6,663 nucleotides of DNA from DATARH01 sp050246595 (GTDB lineage Bacteria > Pseudomonadota > Alphaproteobacteria > ATCC43930 > CGMCC-115725), in contig JBFWVT010000131.1 in the NCBI GenBank assembly GCA_050246595.1, positions 1 to 6,663 of the forward strand. Reading direction: 5' to 3'. Positions 5,660 to 6,663 of this stretch are shown here, one piece after another. Made by a program: the position numbers and the translations under genes. The notes beneath the pieces are model-generated. The model made no database searches. It was not told the origin of the DNA and saw nothing but the letters and a program-made list of their open reading frames with translations. How positions within the stretch are numbered: position 1 is the first letter of the stretch; each line of letters begins with the position of its first letter.

Positions 5660-6663
5660 CCCGTCTCGCTCCCCTGATCACCGACTTCCTGCGCGACTAC
5701 ATGCCCCGTCAGCGGGGCTATAGTCCTCACACCTGCGAGACCTACGCCTACAGCTTCCGGCTGCTGTTTGCCTTCGCGGCAACACGCACCGCAACGAAGC
5801 CGTCGCAGCTTCAGATCGAGCAGCTCGACGCGGCCCTGATCCTCGACTTCCTCGAACATATCGAGCGCGAGCGAGGAAACGGCCCGGTAACCCGTAATCT
5901 GCGTCTCTCTGCCATCAAGGCGTTTATGCACTATGTCGAATATCAGGTCCCCTCTGCCCTGGAGCAGATCGGGCAAATCCGCGCCATCCCGACAAAGCGG
6001 CACGATCAGAAGCTCATCCCGCATCTGACGATGGAGGAAGTGCGCGCGATCTTGAATGCACCCGATCTTACGACGCGGCTGGGCCTGCGCGACCGAGCGA
6101 TGATGCATCTATGCTTCGCGGCCGGGCTGCGCGTCTCGGAATTGGTCAACGCGTCGCTGGCGAATCTTTCCCTTCAGCGAACGCCGAGCCTTCTTGTCCA
6201 GGGCAAGGGCCGCAAGGAGCGCTGCCTTCCACTCTGGAAGGAAACCGCAGCCGATTTGCGGGCATGGCTGGCAGTGCGCGGGGAGGTCCGTGCACCCGAG
6301 CTCTTCGTCAATGCCGAAGGGAGGCCGATGACGCGAGCCGGCTTCGAATATGTCCTCGACAAGCATGTTCGCACCGCGGCCGATGCCTGCCTGTCTTTGG
6401 GCGGGCGCTCGATATCGCCGCATCAACTGCGGCACAGTTGTGCTGTGATCATGCTCCAGGCCACACGCGACGTGCGAAAAGTCGCGCTCTGGCTTGGCCA
6501 TGCCGATATCCGGACGACGGAAATCTATCTGCGCATGGATGCCACGGCAAAGCTGGAGGCTGTGGAAGCGATGATCCCGCCCGAGCTGCGCCGCGGGCAG
6601 TTCAAGGCACCCGATGCGTTAATCGCCTCCTTGTTGGAGGATGCATCCCGGTCTTCGGCATGA
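5656..6663 (+). CDS. ritC: Tyrosine recombinase RitC (third of trio)
   Basis: A 335-residue protein starting at ATG 5656 inside an ATGA overlap with the ritB stop, with GGGGGAGG (5644-5651) 4 nt upstream. The core-binding domain spans about 1-110 (ITDFLRDYMPRQRGYSPHT to IKAFMHYVEYQ) and the catalytic domain about 125-300. Active-site residues are Arg159 (AAGLRVSELV), Lys184 or Lys187 (QGKGRKER), His256 and Arg259 (HQLRHS), His282 (LGHADIRTT) and Tyr291 (EIYLR). It is the most XerC/D-like of the three. The C-terminal tail of about 40 residues (ELRRGQFKAPDALIASLLED) goes beyond the active site and could mediate contacts within the trio, which is inference. TGA occupies the last three bases of the window, so the gene is complete, but the downstream element end is not visible. 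Confidence 0.95.
   Translation: MTRLAPLITDFLRDYMPRQRGYSPHTCETYAYSFRLLFAFAATRTATKPSQLQIEQLDAALILDFLEHIERERGNGPVTRNLRLSAIKAFMHYVEYQVPSALEQIGQIRAIPTKRHDQKLIPHLTMEEVRAILNAPDLTTRLGLRDRAMMHLCFAAGLRVSELVNASLANLSLQRTPSLLVQGKGRKERCLPLWKETAADLRAWLAVRGEVRAPELFVNAEGRPMTRAGFEYVLDKHVRTAADACLSLGGRSISPHQLRHSCAVIMLQATRDVRKVALWLGHADIRTTEIYLRMDATAKLEAVEAMIPPELRRGQFKAPDALIASLLEDASRSSA

Larger units (their letters stand above)
77..6663 (+). mobile_element. RIT-type (recombinase in trio) element, partial and interrupted
   Basis: Three tyrosine recombinase genes lie head to tail on one strand, with a 7 nt overlap (GTGCTGA, 4742-4748) between the first two and an ATGA overlap (5656-5659) between the second and third. 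Three different, tightly coupled tyrosine recombinases are the known hallmark of RIT elements, whose products are thought to act together in moving the element. The interruption of the first gene by an IS has probably disabled this copy. The outer ends are not identifiable: only 76 bp precede the first gene, I see no convincing terminal repeat there, and the window stops at the last codon of the third gene. The RIT assignment rests on gene order and overlaps, not on seen termini. Confidence 0.8.

Overview
The window is a three-layer nest of mobile elements in GC-rich DNA; every supported gene belongs to one of them. From outside in: (1) a trio of overlapping tyrosine recombinase genes on the + strand that fits the RIT (recombinase in trio) arrangement, called ritA-ritB-ritC here; (2) an IS256-family insertion sequence (824-4272) inserted in ritA; (3) a 2,025 bp element built around a large serine recombinase (1025-3049), inserted in the IS256 transposase gene. 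The layers use different chemistry: tyrosine recombination, DDE transposition and serine recombination. Protein style and GC content suggest a high-GC proteobacterium, perhaps an alphaproteobacterium, but nothing chromosomal is present to fix the host.

Layout: ritA begins at 77 behind a strong Shine-Dalgarno and is cut after codon 249. The IS lies between two copies of TCCTTGCC (816-823 and 4273-4280) and has matching 31 bp ends. Its transposase reads on the - strand: codons 1-364 lie at 4143-3052 and the last 48 codons at 1024-881. The serine element sits between, bounded by perfect 21 bp inverted repeats (1025-1045 and 3029-3049), each flanked outside by AT. It carries a small basic ORF (1095-1373) overlapping a large serine recombinase (from 1366). 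The rest of ritA resumes at 4281, followed by ritB (4742-5659) and ritC (5656-6663), whose stop codon ends the window.

Removing the layers on paper restores the genes. Taking out the serine element plus one AT leaves a 1,422 bp IS with a 412-codon transposase. Taking out the IS plus one target copy leaves a 404-codon ritA with a full catalytic set, overlapping ritB by 7 nt. The order was therefore RIT, then IS256, then serine element. As it stands the trio lacks a working RitA and the IS lacks an intact transposase. The serine element is the only layer that looks complete.

The most interesting part is the serine element. Its joined ends would form a perfect 44 bp palindrome around AT, as expected of an attP site with a non-polar core. 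Its target is a conserved stretch of a transposase gene. Its recombinase frame has no stop inside the element, so the protein's C-terminus depends on what the element is joined to.
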